The translations under genes and the position numbers were made by a program. From Deltaproteobacteria bacterium (GTDB taxonomy: Bacteria > Desulfobacterota > DSM-4660 > Desulfatiglandales > HGW-15): a stretch of DNA of 23,394 nucleotides. The notes under the pieces were generated by a model. It saw only the letters and a list, made by a program, of their open reading frames with translations, searched no databases and was not told the DNA's origin. Positions 1-8,118 of this stretch are shown in pieces. The stretch's first letter is position 1, and each line of letters opens with the position of its first letter. The DNA lies in NCBI GenBank assembly GCA_016932235.1, contig JAFGDF010000223.1:1-23394 (forward strand). Direction: 5' to 3'.

Positions 1-1609
1 AAGGCACCCTATTCTGGCCCGCCCATCGGCTGACATTATCATAGTTAATGACAACGACGGCGATTAAAAAATCTCTGTCTGGATATCCGAAAACCCAGGC
101 ATCCCTGATATGAGGACTGATCCTCAACCTGCTCTCGATAAGCTGGGAGGCCAGCTTATTGCCGTTCGAGAGGGTTATCAGATCTTCCATCCTGTCTAAA
201 AACACGATATGTTTATCATCCCGGATTACTGCGCTGTCCCCGCTGTAGAACCACCCGTCCTTAAGGACCTGTGATGTCCTTTCCGGATCTTTCTGATATC
301 CTACGAATGTTCCGGCCTGTCGATAAACCAGTTCATTGTCCTCAGTTATTTTGACTTCTGCGCCCTCGTGGACCGGTCCAACCGTATCGAAGCTTATGTC
401 ACTATTCATGGCCCCACTTAAAGCGCCTCCCTCTGTGGACCAGTAGAAGCTTTTAAGGGGAAGATTTAGCGCATGGAAAAATCTGAAAGCATCCGGGCTG
501 AGAGTTGTCCCGGATGTGTAACAAATCCTTGCATTGGAAAAACCAAGGCGTTTTCTGATATGCCGAAACATCAAAATATCGGCAAAGAAATACAGTATCT
601 TTAGCGAGATACCGGGCATTTGGTTTCTTTGTTTGATATCGGCCAGCCTGTGGCCAATAGGCATAAGTTTATGAAAGGCAATCCGTTTAATGAAATCGGA
701 TCCCAGTATGCGAGCCTGCACGTCGGCAGCCTGGCTCTCCCAAAGCCGAGCATCATAGATCACAATACTTGGGTTTGTTTCACGCATATCCCGTTGTTGT
801 GTCTCCGTCGACTCTGCAATATTCAGGATACAGCCTGACAATAAATGGCAGCCCACGCTAAACCATTGTTCCGTCATCCAGGCAGGAGGGACATAAGGAA
901 TCACGTTATCATTCTCCTTCCATGGGTCCAAAGACAAATGATAAGCTGATCCTGCCATCATGGTTTTAAAAGTATGAATGGCCCCTTTGGGGAAGTCTCC
1001 TGTGGTTCCTGATGTATATACGATTGCGCATATATCATCCGCCTTGCCGTTTTCCATATTCTGTTCAAAAATCCCGGGATGTGACGATTCGTATTCTTCA
1101 CCTCCATAAAGTATCTGTTCATATCCAGTTAGAATGGGATCATTATAGTGGGCTAAACCTTTATAGTTCCAGAAAATGACTCTCTTAAGGAAATGAATGT
1201 CATCTTTTATCAGTAAAAATTTATCAACCTGTTCCTGACCATCGACAATTACGAAAGATGCTTCAGAATTTTCTGCAGCGTACTTTATTTCCTCAGGTGT
1301 TAATTCCGAATACAGGCATACTGAAACGCCGCGATTGGCCTGCACAGCCAAATCCGCGTAATAGTATTGCGGAGCATTATCTCCCATGATGATAACCTTT
1401 TCGCCGCTTTCCATACCTTCAGATAAGAGACCTATTGCCAGCTTTTTGACATGAAGATAATAATCCTTCCATGTGAAGGATTGCCAGATGCCATAATGTT
1501 TTTGGCGCATGGCGATACGTTGATCCCCATATTTTTCATAATTATACTTGAGAATCTTAGGCCAGGTATCACCCTTATCTGTATAATATTGTTCCATTCC
1601 AATCGACAT
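1..1609 (-). CDS. AMP-forming long-chain-type acyl-CoA ligase, 3' end cut by window edge
   Basis: This gene activates a carboxylic acid to its acyl-CoA through an acyl-adenylate. I translated the minus strand by eye from ATG at 1609 and found an open frame of about 536 codons running off the left edge. Visible ANL-superfamily motifs are the P-loop YTSGTTGDFPKG (about residues 198-209), YWSTEGG in place of the usual YGxTE, GWFYSGD, and DRMEDLITLSNGNKLA near the C-terminal hinge. The start follows GGGCAGGA and lies 17 bp after the livF stop, so it is co-transcribed with livG and livF. Such ligases are common inside Liv-type ABC transporter operons of Desulfobacterota, where they probably activate the imported acid. 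The substrate cannot be read from sequence. The P-loop has one residue more than the usual TSGTTGxPKG. Confidence 0.93.
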   Translation of the reverse strand, partial: MSIGMEQYYTDKGDTWPKILKYNYEKYGDQRIAMRQKHYGIWQSFTWKDYYLHVKKLAIGLLSEGMESGEKVIIMGDNAPQYYYADLAVQANRGVSVCLYSELTPEEIKYAAENSEASFVIVDGQEQVDKFLLIKDDIHFLKRVIFWNYKGLAHYNDPILTGYEQILYGGEEYESSHPGIFEQNMENGKADDICAIVYTSGTTGDFPKGAIHTFKTMMAGSAYHLSLDPWKENDNVIPYVPPAWMTEQWFSVGCHLLSGCILNIAESTETQQRDMRETNPSIVIYDARLWESQAADVQARILGSDFIKRIAFHKLMPIGHRLADIKQRNQMPGISLKILYFFADILMFRHIRKRLGFSNARICYTSGTTLSPDAFRFFHALNLPLKSFYWSTEGGALSGAMNSDISFDTVGPVHEGAEVKITEDNELVYRQAGTFVGYQKDPERTSQVLKDGWFYSGDSAVIRDDKHIVFLDRMEDLITLSNGNKLASQLIESRLRISPHIRDAWVFGYPDRDFLIAVVVINYDNVSRWAGQNRVP

Positions 1610-1626
1610 ACATTCCTGCCCTTAAA

Positions 1627-2421
1627 CTATGCAAGCCATCTTTTTTTTCGCCTGTAGTGCTTTACATCCCGATAGCTCTTTTTTGTATCCTCTGAGGAGA
1701 TCCCCATGTAAAACTCCTTAATATCTTCGTTATCCTGAAGCCTTTCTGCAGAGCCTTCGAGAACCACCCTGCCATTTTCCAGGACATAACCATAAGAAGA
1801 AATACCAAGGGCAGCCCTTGCATTTTGCTCCACAAGGAGTATAGACATCTTCTGTTCAGCATTGATTCCTCTGATGATCTCATAGATCTCTTTTACCAAT
1901 AATGGCGCCAGTCCAAGTGATGGCTCGTCTAAAAGAATAAGCTCTGGACGCGCCATGAGCGCTCGACCTATAACCATCATCTGCTGCTCACCGCCGGAGA
2001 GATATCCGCTCATATGACGGCGTCGACTTTTGATATTTGGAAACCAGTCAAATACCATCTCTATATCATTTTTAATCTCTGCCCGATCCTTTCGGCAGTA
2101 AGCGCCAACCAGAAGATTTTCCTCAACACTGAGGTGTTCGAGCACTCTTCTCCCTTCCATGACCTGAGTTATTCCCATTGAAGCGATATCCTCCGGGCCA
2201 TACCTGTCTATTCTTTTACCATTAAAATCAATGCTGCCATCCGTTATCTCACCCTCTTCAGTTTTTAACATACCGGATATAGCCCGGAGCGTAGTAGTTT
2301 TACCCACGCCATTAGCGCCCAGCAGCGTAACAATCTTACCGTCCCCCACTTCCAGAGAAACGCTCCGTAACGCCTTTATGACTTTCATATAAACTACTTC
2401 AATATTGTTTACCCGTAACAT
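1627..2421 (-). CDS. livF: Branched-chain amino-acid type ABC transporter ATPase LivF
   Basis: This is the second ATPase of a Liv/HAAT-type importer, which works at the inner membrane and powers uptake of branched-chain amino acids, amides or small organic acids. The 264-aa protein shows Walker A GANGVGKTT (35-43), the signature LSGGEQQ (141-147), Walker B LILLDEP (161-167) followed by SLGLAP, and the LLVEQN motif typical of LivF, where Gln takes the usual H-loop position. The length is slightly above the family norm of about 235 because of a basic C-terminal tail. The ATG follows AAGGG. It sits 56 bp downstream of livG and just upstream of the acyl-CoA ligase. Permease genes livH and livM and a binding protein are not in the window and may lie to the left. 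Confidence 0.93.
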   Translation of the reverse strand: MLRVNNIEVVYMKVIKALRSVSLEVGDGKIVTLLGANGVGKTTTLRAISGMLKTEEGEITDGSIDFNGKRIDRYGPEDIASMGITQVMEGRRVLEHLSVEENLLVGAYCRKDRAEIKNDIEMVFDWFPNIKSRRRHMSGYLSGGEQQMMVIGRALMARPELILLDEPSLGLAPLLVKEIYEIIRGINAEQKMSILLVEQNARAALGISSYGYVLENGRVVLEGSAERLQDNEDIKEFYMGISSEDTKKSYRDVKHYRRKKRWLA

Positions 2422-2477
2422 CTTACTTACCCTTATCTCCTTCGCAACCGACTCTTCCCGACTTATTCATAAATCAA

Positions 2478-3296
2478 CTATATCCCCTCTCCCAGATAGG
2501 CCTTTATCACCTTGGGATTTGTCTTAATTTCTGAGGGACTTCCTTCGGCTATTTTACATCCGAAATCCAGGACTATGATCCTGTCTGCAATGTCCATCAC
2601 AACTCTCATATCGTGTTCCACAAGGACAATGGTTCGAATTCCGTCTCTTAACACAGGCGTATCAGGATAAGTGGCTCCTTGACCTTCATATATATCAAGG
2701 ATAAACCGGGCAATATCTTCTTTTTCCTCCTGGTTCATGCCCGCCATGGGTTCGTCAAGAAGCAGAACCTTGGGTTCCAGTGCGAGAGCTCTCCCCAGTT
2801 CAACCCTTTTTTGCATTCCATAAGGTAAAACCCCAACCACCTTCTTTCTAATCGGAGCTATTTCCAAAAAGTCTATGATCTCCTCCGCGGTCCGACGGTG
2901 ATCAATTTCCTCTCTCAACGCCCATCCAAAATATATGGCGCCCGTTATGAAATTCTGTTTCATCAACATATGTCTGGCTGCCATAATATTATCCTGAGTA
3001 CTCAGGCCCGAATAAAGTTCGATATTTTGGAAGGTTCTCGCAATGCCTAGGCCGGTCAGCTTGTCCGGTCGCATCCGGGCAATTTGTTGTCCTTCATAAA
3101 ATATATCACCCCTCTGAGGTTTATAGAATCCATTGATACAGTTCAGCAGGGCGGTTTTGCCGGCGCCGTTAGGTCCGATGATTGCAAGTATCTCATTATC
3201 CATCACGTCGAAGCTGACATCGTGAAGAGCGTTTACACCGCCAAAACTGAGACCGAGGCTGTCGATCTTTAATATAATCTGACCCTCTTTTCTCAC
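2478..3296 (-). CDS. livG: Branched-chain amino-acid type ABC transporter ATPase LivG
   Basis: This is the first ATPase of the Liv-type importer. The 272-aa protein has Walker A GPNGAGKT (41-48), the LivG-specific signature LPYGMQKRVELGRAL, Walker B VLLLDEPMAGMN and H-loop LVEHDM. Between Walker B and the H-loop there is an insert of roughly a dozen residues (around TYPDTPVLRDGI), as I recall from LivG copies in ligase-containing operons. The start is GTG at 3296, with GGGAG about 10 nt upstream; the ATG just ahead of it is out of frame and runs into a stop. It is the promoter-proximal gene of livG-livF-ligase and is divergent from the DUF169 gene. Confidence 0.92.
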   Translation of the reverse strand: MRKEGQIILKIDSLGLSFGGVNALHDVSFDVMDNEILAIIGPNGAGKTALLNCINGFYKPQRGDIFYEGQQIARMRPDKLTGLGIARTFQNIELYSGLSTQDNIMAARHMLMKQNFITGAIYFGWALREEIDHRRTAEEIIDFLEIAPIRKKVVGVLPYGMQKRVELGRALALEPKVLLLDEPMAGMNQEEKEDIARFILDIYEGQGATYPDTPVLRDGIRTIVLVEHDMRVVMDIADRIIVLDFGCKIAEGSPSEIKTNPKVIKAYLGEGI

Positions 3297-3755
3297 TTCA
3301 TGAATTCTCCCGATCTTCGAACGAAAAATCTGTTTCTCTATTTCGGAATATTACTTTAAAGTATATATAATCACAGGGATAAAAATTAAATCTGAATAAA
3401 AGAATACATGGAAAGCTAAGACACGGAAAAAGGAACATCTTGATATTATTAATAAATGTCTTTCCTTTTCATGGAATATACTATGAGACATTTTGCCATG
3501 ATTGATCAGAAAGGATCATCGCAGAGACTTCGATTCTATAATGTATATCATTCTTATCTGAGATATGCAATCAGCAAAATTGGATTTTGGATTTTGTCCG
3601 TAAAAAATGGCGGAATATCCAGCTATGGCACATACTCTTATCTCTATTGCAATTGCCAAATAATGAAAAACCTGTTATTTTTAATCTTGTGGAATCCAAA
3701 AAAAGCCCGGATAAAATCCATCTTCAAATAACAAACAAAATTGAGGAGAATACAA
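3297..3755. other. AT-rich divergent intergenic region between livG and the DUF169 gene
   Basis: These roughly 460 bp must hold the promoters of both divergent operons, but I found no convincing -35/-10 pair or -24/-12 element. A short frame ending at 3775 (about 3524-3775) translates into protein-like sequence (EKPVIFNLVESKKSPDKIHL and so on), but it has no good start and overlaps the ribosome binding site of the next gene. It could be the decayed tail of a lost gene. A five-base inverted repeat TGATC/GATCA occurs near 3502-3519. Confidence 0.5.
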
Positions 3756-4490
3756 ATGGGAAACGACAAGGCTGATTTTTCAATATTAAACAGATTGAAT
3801 TTTAAGATCTCCCCTATAGGGATAAAATATTTTCCCAAACCGCCGGAATCCCTGAACAGGCTGGAAGGGAAGATCGCTTTATGTGAGATGTTGAAAAGGG
3901 CGCAGGAAGGAGAAGCCTTTTATGCTGATGTGGAAAATCAAGCATGCGGCGCCGGCGCCTATGTTCTGGGGCAGAAAGATATCCATCCGCGGTGTCACAA
4001 CGGCGAGTACGGAGCGGCCCTGAAGATATTCGACTCGCCCCGTTCAGGTGCCAGGTTGTACCATTATATCCCTACAGTCGCCAGAGGCATTATAAATTCC
4101 GTCGCCTTTGCGCCGCTGGATAAGATGGAATATGATCCTGACATTTTACTGTGCATTGCCGACACTGATCAGACGGAGATTCTTCTCAGGGCAATGAGTT
4201 ATCGAACCGGAAAAATGTGGTCAAGCAAATCCTCGCCGGCTATAGGATGCGCCTGGATCTTTGTTTATCCTTATTTATCAGGCGAATTGAATTATGGTAT
4301 TACCGGCCTTGGACATGGGATGAAGAGAAGAAATCTGTTCCCAAAAGGGAATCAAATAATCGCCATCCCTTTTGATCAGTTACATTTAATCCTCCAGTCC
4401 CTGAAGGAAATGCAATGGGTCCTGCCTGCTTACCAGTCTGATGGATTCGATTTTGTTAGCAAAGTAATCTCTGAATTAGGGATCGAATAG
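3756..4490 (+). CDS. DUF169 (COG2043) family protein of unknown function
   Basis: The 244-aa protein has the typical layout of DUF169: an N-terminal PIGIKYF...PPE segment, a central AR-x-x-Y-rich region (GARLYHYIPTVARG), a PDILLCIAD strand, a small-residue stretch with a conserved Cys (SSPAIGCAW), a G-x-GHGMKR motif and a C-terminal IAIPFDQLHLIL segment. The biochemical role of the family is not known to me. It is frequent in anaerobes and archaea. I chose ATG 3756 because GAGGAG lies 7 nt before it; an upstream TTG (3741) overlaps that ribosome binding site. The gene lies 53 bp ahead of the aldehyde oxidoreductase on the same strand, which suggests co-transcription and a possible link to that enzyme. 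Confidence 0.85.
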   Translation: MGNDKADFSILNRLNFKISPIGIKYFPKPPESLNRLEGKIALCEMLKRAQEGEAFYADVENQACGAGAYVLGQKDIHPRCHNGEYGAALKIFDSPRSGARLYHYIPTVARGIINSVAFAPLDKMEYDPDILLCIADTDQTEILLRAMSYRTGKMWSSKSSPAIGCAWIFVYPYLSGELNYGITGLGHGMKRRNLFPKGNQIIAIPFDQLHLILQSLKEMQWVLPAYQSDGFDFVSKVISELGIE

Positions 4491-4543
4491 GATCACTCTA
4501 ATGATACAGATTTTCATCGAATATAAAAGGAGGTAGAAGATCT

Positions 4544-6415
4544 ATGACAGGTGGATACATGGGAAAAATGCTCTTTGTGGACCTGAGCAGCAAAGCCATC
4601 GAAGAGCGGGATATCTCCGAGGAGCTGGCCATGAATTTCATCGGTGGTTATGGTATTGGCGTAAAGATACTTTATGACATGATGAAACCAGGTGTTGATC
4701 CCCTTGGCCCGGAAAATATCCTGGGATTTTTAACAGGCCCGGCAACCGGTTCAGGTGCCATGTTTGGCTCCCGTTTTACCCTGGTTTGCAAATCTCCGGT
4801 AACCGGTGGATGGAACGATGCCAATTCCGGAGGTTACTTCGGCAAGGAATTGAAAAAAGCAGGCTATGATGCTGTGTTCATAACCGGAGCATCTGAACAT
4901 CCGGTTTACCTATGGATAAAAGACGGCAAAGCCGAAATTAGAGATGCGGGTCATTTATGGGGAAAGGATACAAAAGAAACATTATCCACTCTTATCGAGG
5001 AAATCGGGGATAAAAAAATCAGGGCTTCAATAATAGGACCTGCCGGTGAGAAGATATCTTTAATATCCTGCCCGATCAATGAAGGTCACCGGGCGCCGGC
5101 CAGAGGGGGTAGCGGGGCCGTAATGGGTTCTAAAAAATTGAAGGCGGTTGTGGTAAGGGGAAATGCTGACATCCCTGCAGCCAACCCGGCAAAACTGCGG
5201 GAAATTAACCAGAGAGTACTGGATTTCATGAAAAACGAAATGAAAGAGGGTGTAGCCGCGCTTGGTGAATATGGTACGGGGATTGGCACGGCAGGCTCAG
5301 CCCTGGACGGTAATTCACCGGTTAAGAACTGGGGCGGCATTGGCATAATAGACTACGGTGAGGAAGCCGCAAAAAAGCTTAATTCTACTGAGCTGGACAA
5401 ATACAAGGTGAAAAAATACGCGTGCTCCAATTGCCCGCTTGGCTGTGGCGCCGAATATATTGTTAAATCAGGCCGGTGGCCGATCGGCCAGACGGAACGC
5501 CCCGAATATGAGACAGCTTCTGCGTTTGGCAGTATGTTGCTCAACAGCGACGCGGATTCTCTGCTCAAACTCAATGAAATCTGCAATCGCTCAGGTCTGG
5601 ACACCATCTCGACAGGCGCTACCGTGGCATGGGCTATGGAATGTTACAATAAAGGAATCCTTTCAAAAGAAGACCTGGATGGTATCGAATTAACATGGGG
5701 AAATAGCGAGGCTATTGTCAATATCACCGAGAAGATTGCGAACCATGACGGCTGTGGCGCTATACTCGCTCTTGGCTCTGACAGGGCCGCCAAGAAATGG
5801 AACAAGGGCATCGAATATGTACAGGCTGTGCTCGGCATTGAATTCCCAATGCACGATCCCAAATTTGCCCCCGGTTTTGGCCGAACTTACCAGTTTGATC
5901 CCACACCCAGCCGGCATGTAAAAGGCGGTCTTGGTCATTTGGAAGAGGTTGGCCTGGTAAAGAATAGGTATAATTATTGCGGTACCGGTTTTTTGGACGC
6001 ATTCGATACTTTTAACAAGGAGTTTATTAATTCTGCCGGGTTCTGTCTGTTCTCAGAAGGCTTCATGCCGGAAGGAGCTCATAATGAGTACATTGAGGCT
6101 CTGACAGGCTGGCCGTTTAGATTTCAGCAGGTTTTTCTTGTCGGCAGGCGTATTTTGTGCATGAGACAGGCCTTCAATCTTCGAGAAGGCCTGACACCGG
6201 CAGACTTTGTAATTACTCCACGGGCGGTTGGGAGCCCTCCCCAGACGGAAGGTCCCCTCGCCGGTATAACGGTTGATAATGATCATTTAGGTCGCAATTT
6301 CTATCATGCTCTAGATTGGGAATGGGAAACGGGTAAACCGAAATTGGAGTCACTGATCGGATTGGGTGGCCTTGACGCTGTAATCAAGGACCTTTACGGA
6401 GATGCGGCGCTGTGA
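4544..6415 (+). CDS. aor: Tungsten-type aldehyde:ferredoxin oxidoreductase
   Basis: The enzyme oxidises aldehydes to acids with ferredoxin as acceptor, or runs in reverse, using a tungsto-bispterin cofactor and one [4Fe-4S] cluster in the cytoplasm. The 623-aa length matches the family. The N-terminus has the AOR start GGYMGKMLFVDLS. The pterin/cluster region includes CSNCPLGC with Cys294, Cys297 and Cys301, and Cys501 in SAGFCLF is the likely fourth cluster ligand. The segment PEYETASAFGSMLLNSD (320-336) and NEICNRSGLD (344-353) match strongly conserved family positions. ATG 4544 follows a full AAAGGAGGT. The preceding DUF169 gene is 53 bp away. Which paralogue type (AOR, FOR, WOR-like) it is cannot be decided by eye. 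Confidence 0.95.
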   Translation: MTGGYMGKMLFVDLSSKAIEERDISEELAMNFIGGYGIGVKILYDMMKPGVDPLGPENILGFLTGPATGSGAMFGSRFTLVCKSPVTGGWNDANSGGYFGKELKKAGYDAVFITGASEHPVYLWIKDGKAEIRDAGHLWGKDTKETLSTLIEEIGDKKIRASIIGPAGEKISLISCPINEGHRAPARGGSGAVMGSKKLKAVVVRGNADIPAANPAKLREINQRVLDFMKNEMKEGVAALGEYGTGIGTAGSALDGNSPVKNWGGIGIIDYGEEAAKKLNSTELDKYKVKKYACSNCPLGCGAEYIVKSGRWPIGQTERPEYETASAFGSMLLNSDADSLLKLNEICNRSGLDTISTGATVAWAMECYNKGILSKEDLDGIELTWGNSEAIVNITEKIANHDGCGAILALGSDRAAKKWNKGIEYVQAVLGIEFPMHDPKFAPGFGRTYQFDPTPSRHVKGGLGHLEEVGLVKNRYNYCGTGFLDAFDTFNKEFINSAGFCLFSEGFMPEGAHNEYIEALTGWPFRFQQVFLVGRRILCMRQAFNLREGLTPADFVITPRAVGSPPQTEGPLAGITVDNDHLGRNFYHALDWEWETGKPKLESLIGLGGLDAVIKDLYGDAAL

Positions 6416-6486
6416 AATTATTGACACGTAAGCGGTCGCCTTTCGAGTTTTCTGCGTCAGGCTGATGGATAATAAGGGGGGAATCC

Positions 6487-6849
6487 CTACTTCAAATTTC
6501 CGGTGGAGATAAGATTCGCGCCGGTGCCCAGAACATCTCGAATGATAATATGCCCGGGCCTTATCGGAGGCGTAACCTTTATCTCTTTTATGGATTTTAC
6601 GATATCTCTCAAAAGGTGTCGGGAAACAGGCATGTCCGTCCGTACAGGTAAAAGCCGGATTTTCGATCCTTCAGCCGTAAGCGTAGTGGTTAAGACCCTT
6701 GAAGGGTTTTCGAATTCCATTACGGCATATTCCTTACCCTTCTTACACTGGTGGCCGTTTATCCGTTCAATGTGGCTATCCGGCCCTACATCAAGCTCAA
6801 TGCGGCAACCCAGAGGGCAAACGATACAAGTTATTTCATTTTTTGGCAT
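6487..6849 (-). CDS. DUF1667 protein, third gene of the GlpA-like redox operon
   Basis: This 120-aa protein begins with a CIVCPLGC motif (Cys8, Cys11, Cys15) and has a further Cys in GHQCKKG (about residue 35). That pattern would suit an iron-sulfur cluster, although this is inference. DUF1667 proteins are known mainly as the small third member of a trio with a GlpA/GlpO-like dehydrogenase and an NAD/FAD oxidoreductase, as in Thermotoga (TM1432-1434 from memory) and clostridia, where the trio sits with glycerol genes. Here it starts 6 bp after the oxidoreductase stop, and the AAGGG of its ribosome binding site overlaps that stop. It converges on the aldehyde oxidoreductase with a 71-bp gap that holds no clear terminator. 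Confidence 0.88.
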   Translation of the reverse strand: MPKNEITCIVCPLGCRIELDVGPDSHIERINGHQCKKGKEYAVMEFENPSRVLTTTLTAEGSKIRLLPVRTDMPVSRHLLRDIVKSIKEIKVTPPIRPGHIIIRDVLGTGANLISTGNLK

Positions 6850-6855
6850 CTGCGA

Positions 6856-8118
6856 TTACCCTTTGCTTTCACAACTAATGGTTATTTGATCTGGACCGGC
6901 ATCCAACTTTTTCCACTCCGCAGAGGAGACATCAAGCCTCACGAGCTGACTTGGTTTCAGAACACGGAAATATTTTTTCATCATATTCCCTACCCTTACA
7001 TAAACTCTTTCCATCGGCTTGAGAGCACGGGTTGATATGGTGACAGCCTCTCCTATGGTGACCTTCTGGGGCACGACATACCTTATATTCTCACCGGCTT
7101 TCAACTTTACCCTGGACCCGTGTGTCTTTTCTCCTTCATGGACAAAGGTCGCCGCGCCCGCACCTGCAATCTCGGCTTCCAGGGTAACGTTATCAACAAG
7201 ATCATTGACATGAAGGACATTTCCTCCGGCAAAGATTCCAGGGATCGAGGTCTGCATTAAACCGTCCACTATGGCACCTCCTGTTACCGGATCAATTTCG
7301 ATACCGGCCATCCTTGAAAGCTCGTTTTCGGGAATAAGTCCTGCTGAAATCAGCAATGTGTCACAGTTTATCAATTCCTCTGTGCCGGCGATAGGGTTGA
7401 ATTCTTCATCTACCTTGACAATCGTTACCGCCTTTAATCTCTCATCGCCATGTATTTCGCCAACAGTATGCCGCAGTAAAAGAGGAATATCAAAATCATG
7501 CAGACATTGAACTTCGTTTCTGATTAACCCTCCCGTATATGGCAGGGCCTCTACCACCGCTTTTACCTTTACTCCCTCGAGCGTTAGGCGGCGTGCCATG
7601 ATCATGCCTACATCGCCGGACCCGAGAATGACCGCCTCTTTCCCCGGTACGTAGCCGTAAACATTGACATATCTCTGGGCCGTTCCTGCCGTTAGAATGC
7701 CCGCCGGTCTCGTCCCCGATATATTAAGAGCTTCCCGCGTCCTCTCCCTGCATCCCATCGCCAGTACGACGGCTCTTGCTGATAATTCGACAAGGCCCAT
7801 ATCGCTGCTTAAAAGTATTCTGCGGTCAGGATAAAGCTTTAAAACCATACACCTGAGTAAGGATTCCACTCCCGATTCTTCAGCTTTTGATATTAATCTC
7901 CAGGCATATTCCGGTCCCGTCAGATCCTCGCCAAAATATGATAGGCCAAAGCCGTTATGGATGCACTGATCAAGAAGCCCTCCCAAATTCTCACCCCGTT
8001 CAATAATAACCACTTTGTCAAGTCCGGATTCCTTTGCCTTGATGGCCGCACTCAGGCCGGCGGGACCACCTCCGATAATAGCTACATCTGCTTCTTTTAT
8101 CTTTATACTGCTATCCAA
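6856..8118 (-). CDS. FAD/NAD(P)-dependent oxidoreductase, GlpA-partner type
   Basis: This is a 420-aa two-dinucleotide-binding flavoprotein. The FAD Rossmann motif IIGGGPAGLSAA is at about 14-25, ATG-like motif AVVLAMGCRERTRE follows at 116-129, the NAD motif VILGSGDVGMIMARR at 163-177, and the second FAD motif GIFAGGNVLHVNDLVDNV near the C-terminus. The conserved QCIHNGFG (51-58) marks the subfamily found with GlpA-like dehydrogenases and DUF1667. It lacks the redox-active CxxC of thioredoxin reductases. It probably passes electrons between the GlpA-like partner and NAD(P)H. Its start overlaps the end of the upstream gene by 8 bp, which implies translational coupling. Confidence 0.92.
   Translation of the reverse strand: MDSSIKIKEADVAIIGGGPAGLSAAIKAKESGLDKVVIIERGENLGGLLDQCIHNGFGLSYFGEDLTGPEYAWRLISKAEESGVESLLRCMVLKLYPDRRILLSSDMGLVELSARAVVLAMGCRERTREALNISGTRPAGILTAGTAQRYVNVYGYVPGKEAVILGSGDVGMIMARRLTLEGVKVKAVVEALPYTGGLIRNEVQCLHDFDIPLLLRHTVGEIHGDERLKAVTIVKVDEEFNPIAGTEELINCDTLLISAGLIPENELSRMAGIEIDPVTGGAIVDGLMQTSIPGIFAGGNVLHVNDLVDNVTLEAEIAGAGAATFVHEGEKTHGSRVKLKAGENIRYVVPQKVTIGEAVTISTRALKPMERVYVRVGNMMKKYFRVLKPSQLVRLDVSSAEWKKLDAGPDQITISCESKG

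Noticed and set aside
6416..6486. Shared terminator between the converging aldehyde oxidoreductase and DUF1667 genes
   Set aside because: Only a very short GGG/CCC stem near 6476-6488 without a T-tract is visible on either strand.
6503..6889. 128-codon plus-strand frame opposite DUF1667
   Set aside because: It is an antisense shadow of the DUF1667 gene; composition and content do not look like a protein.
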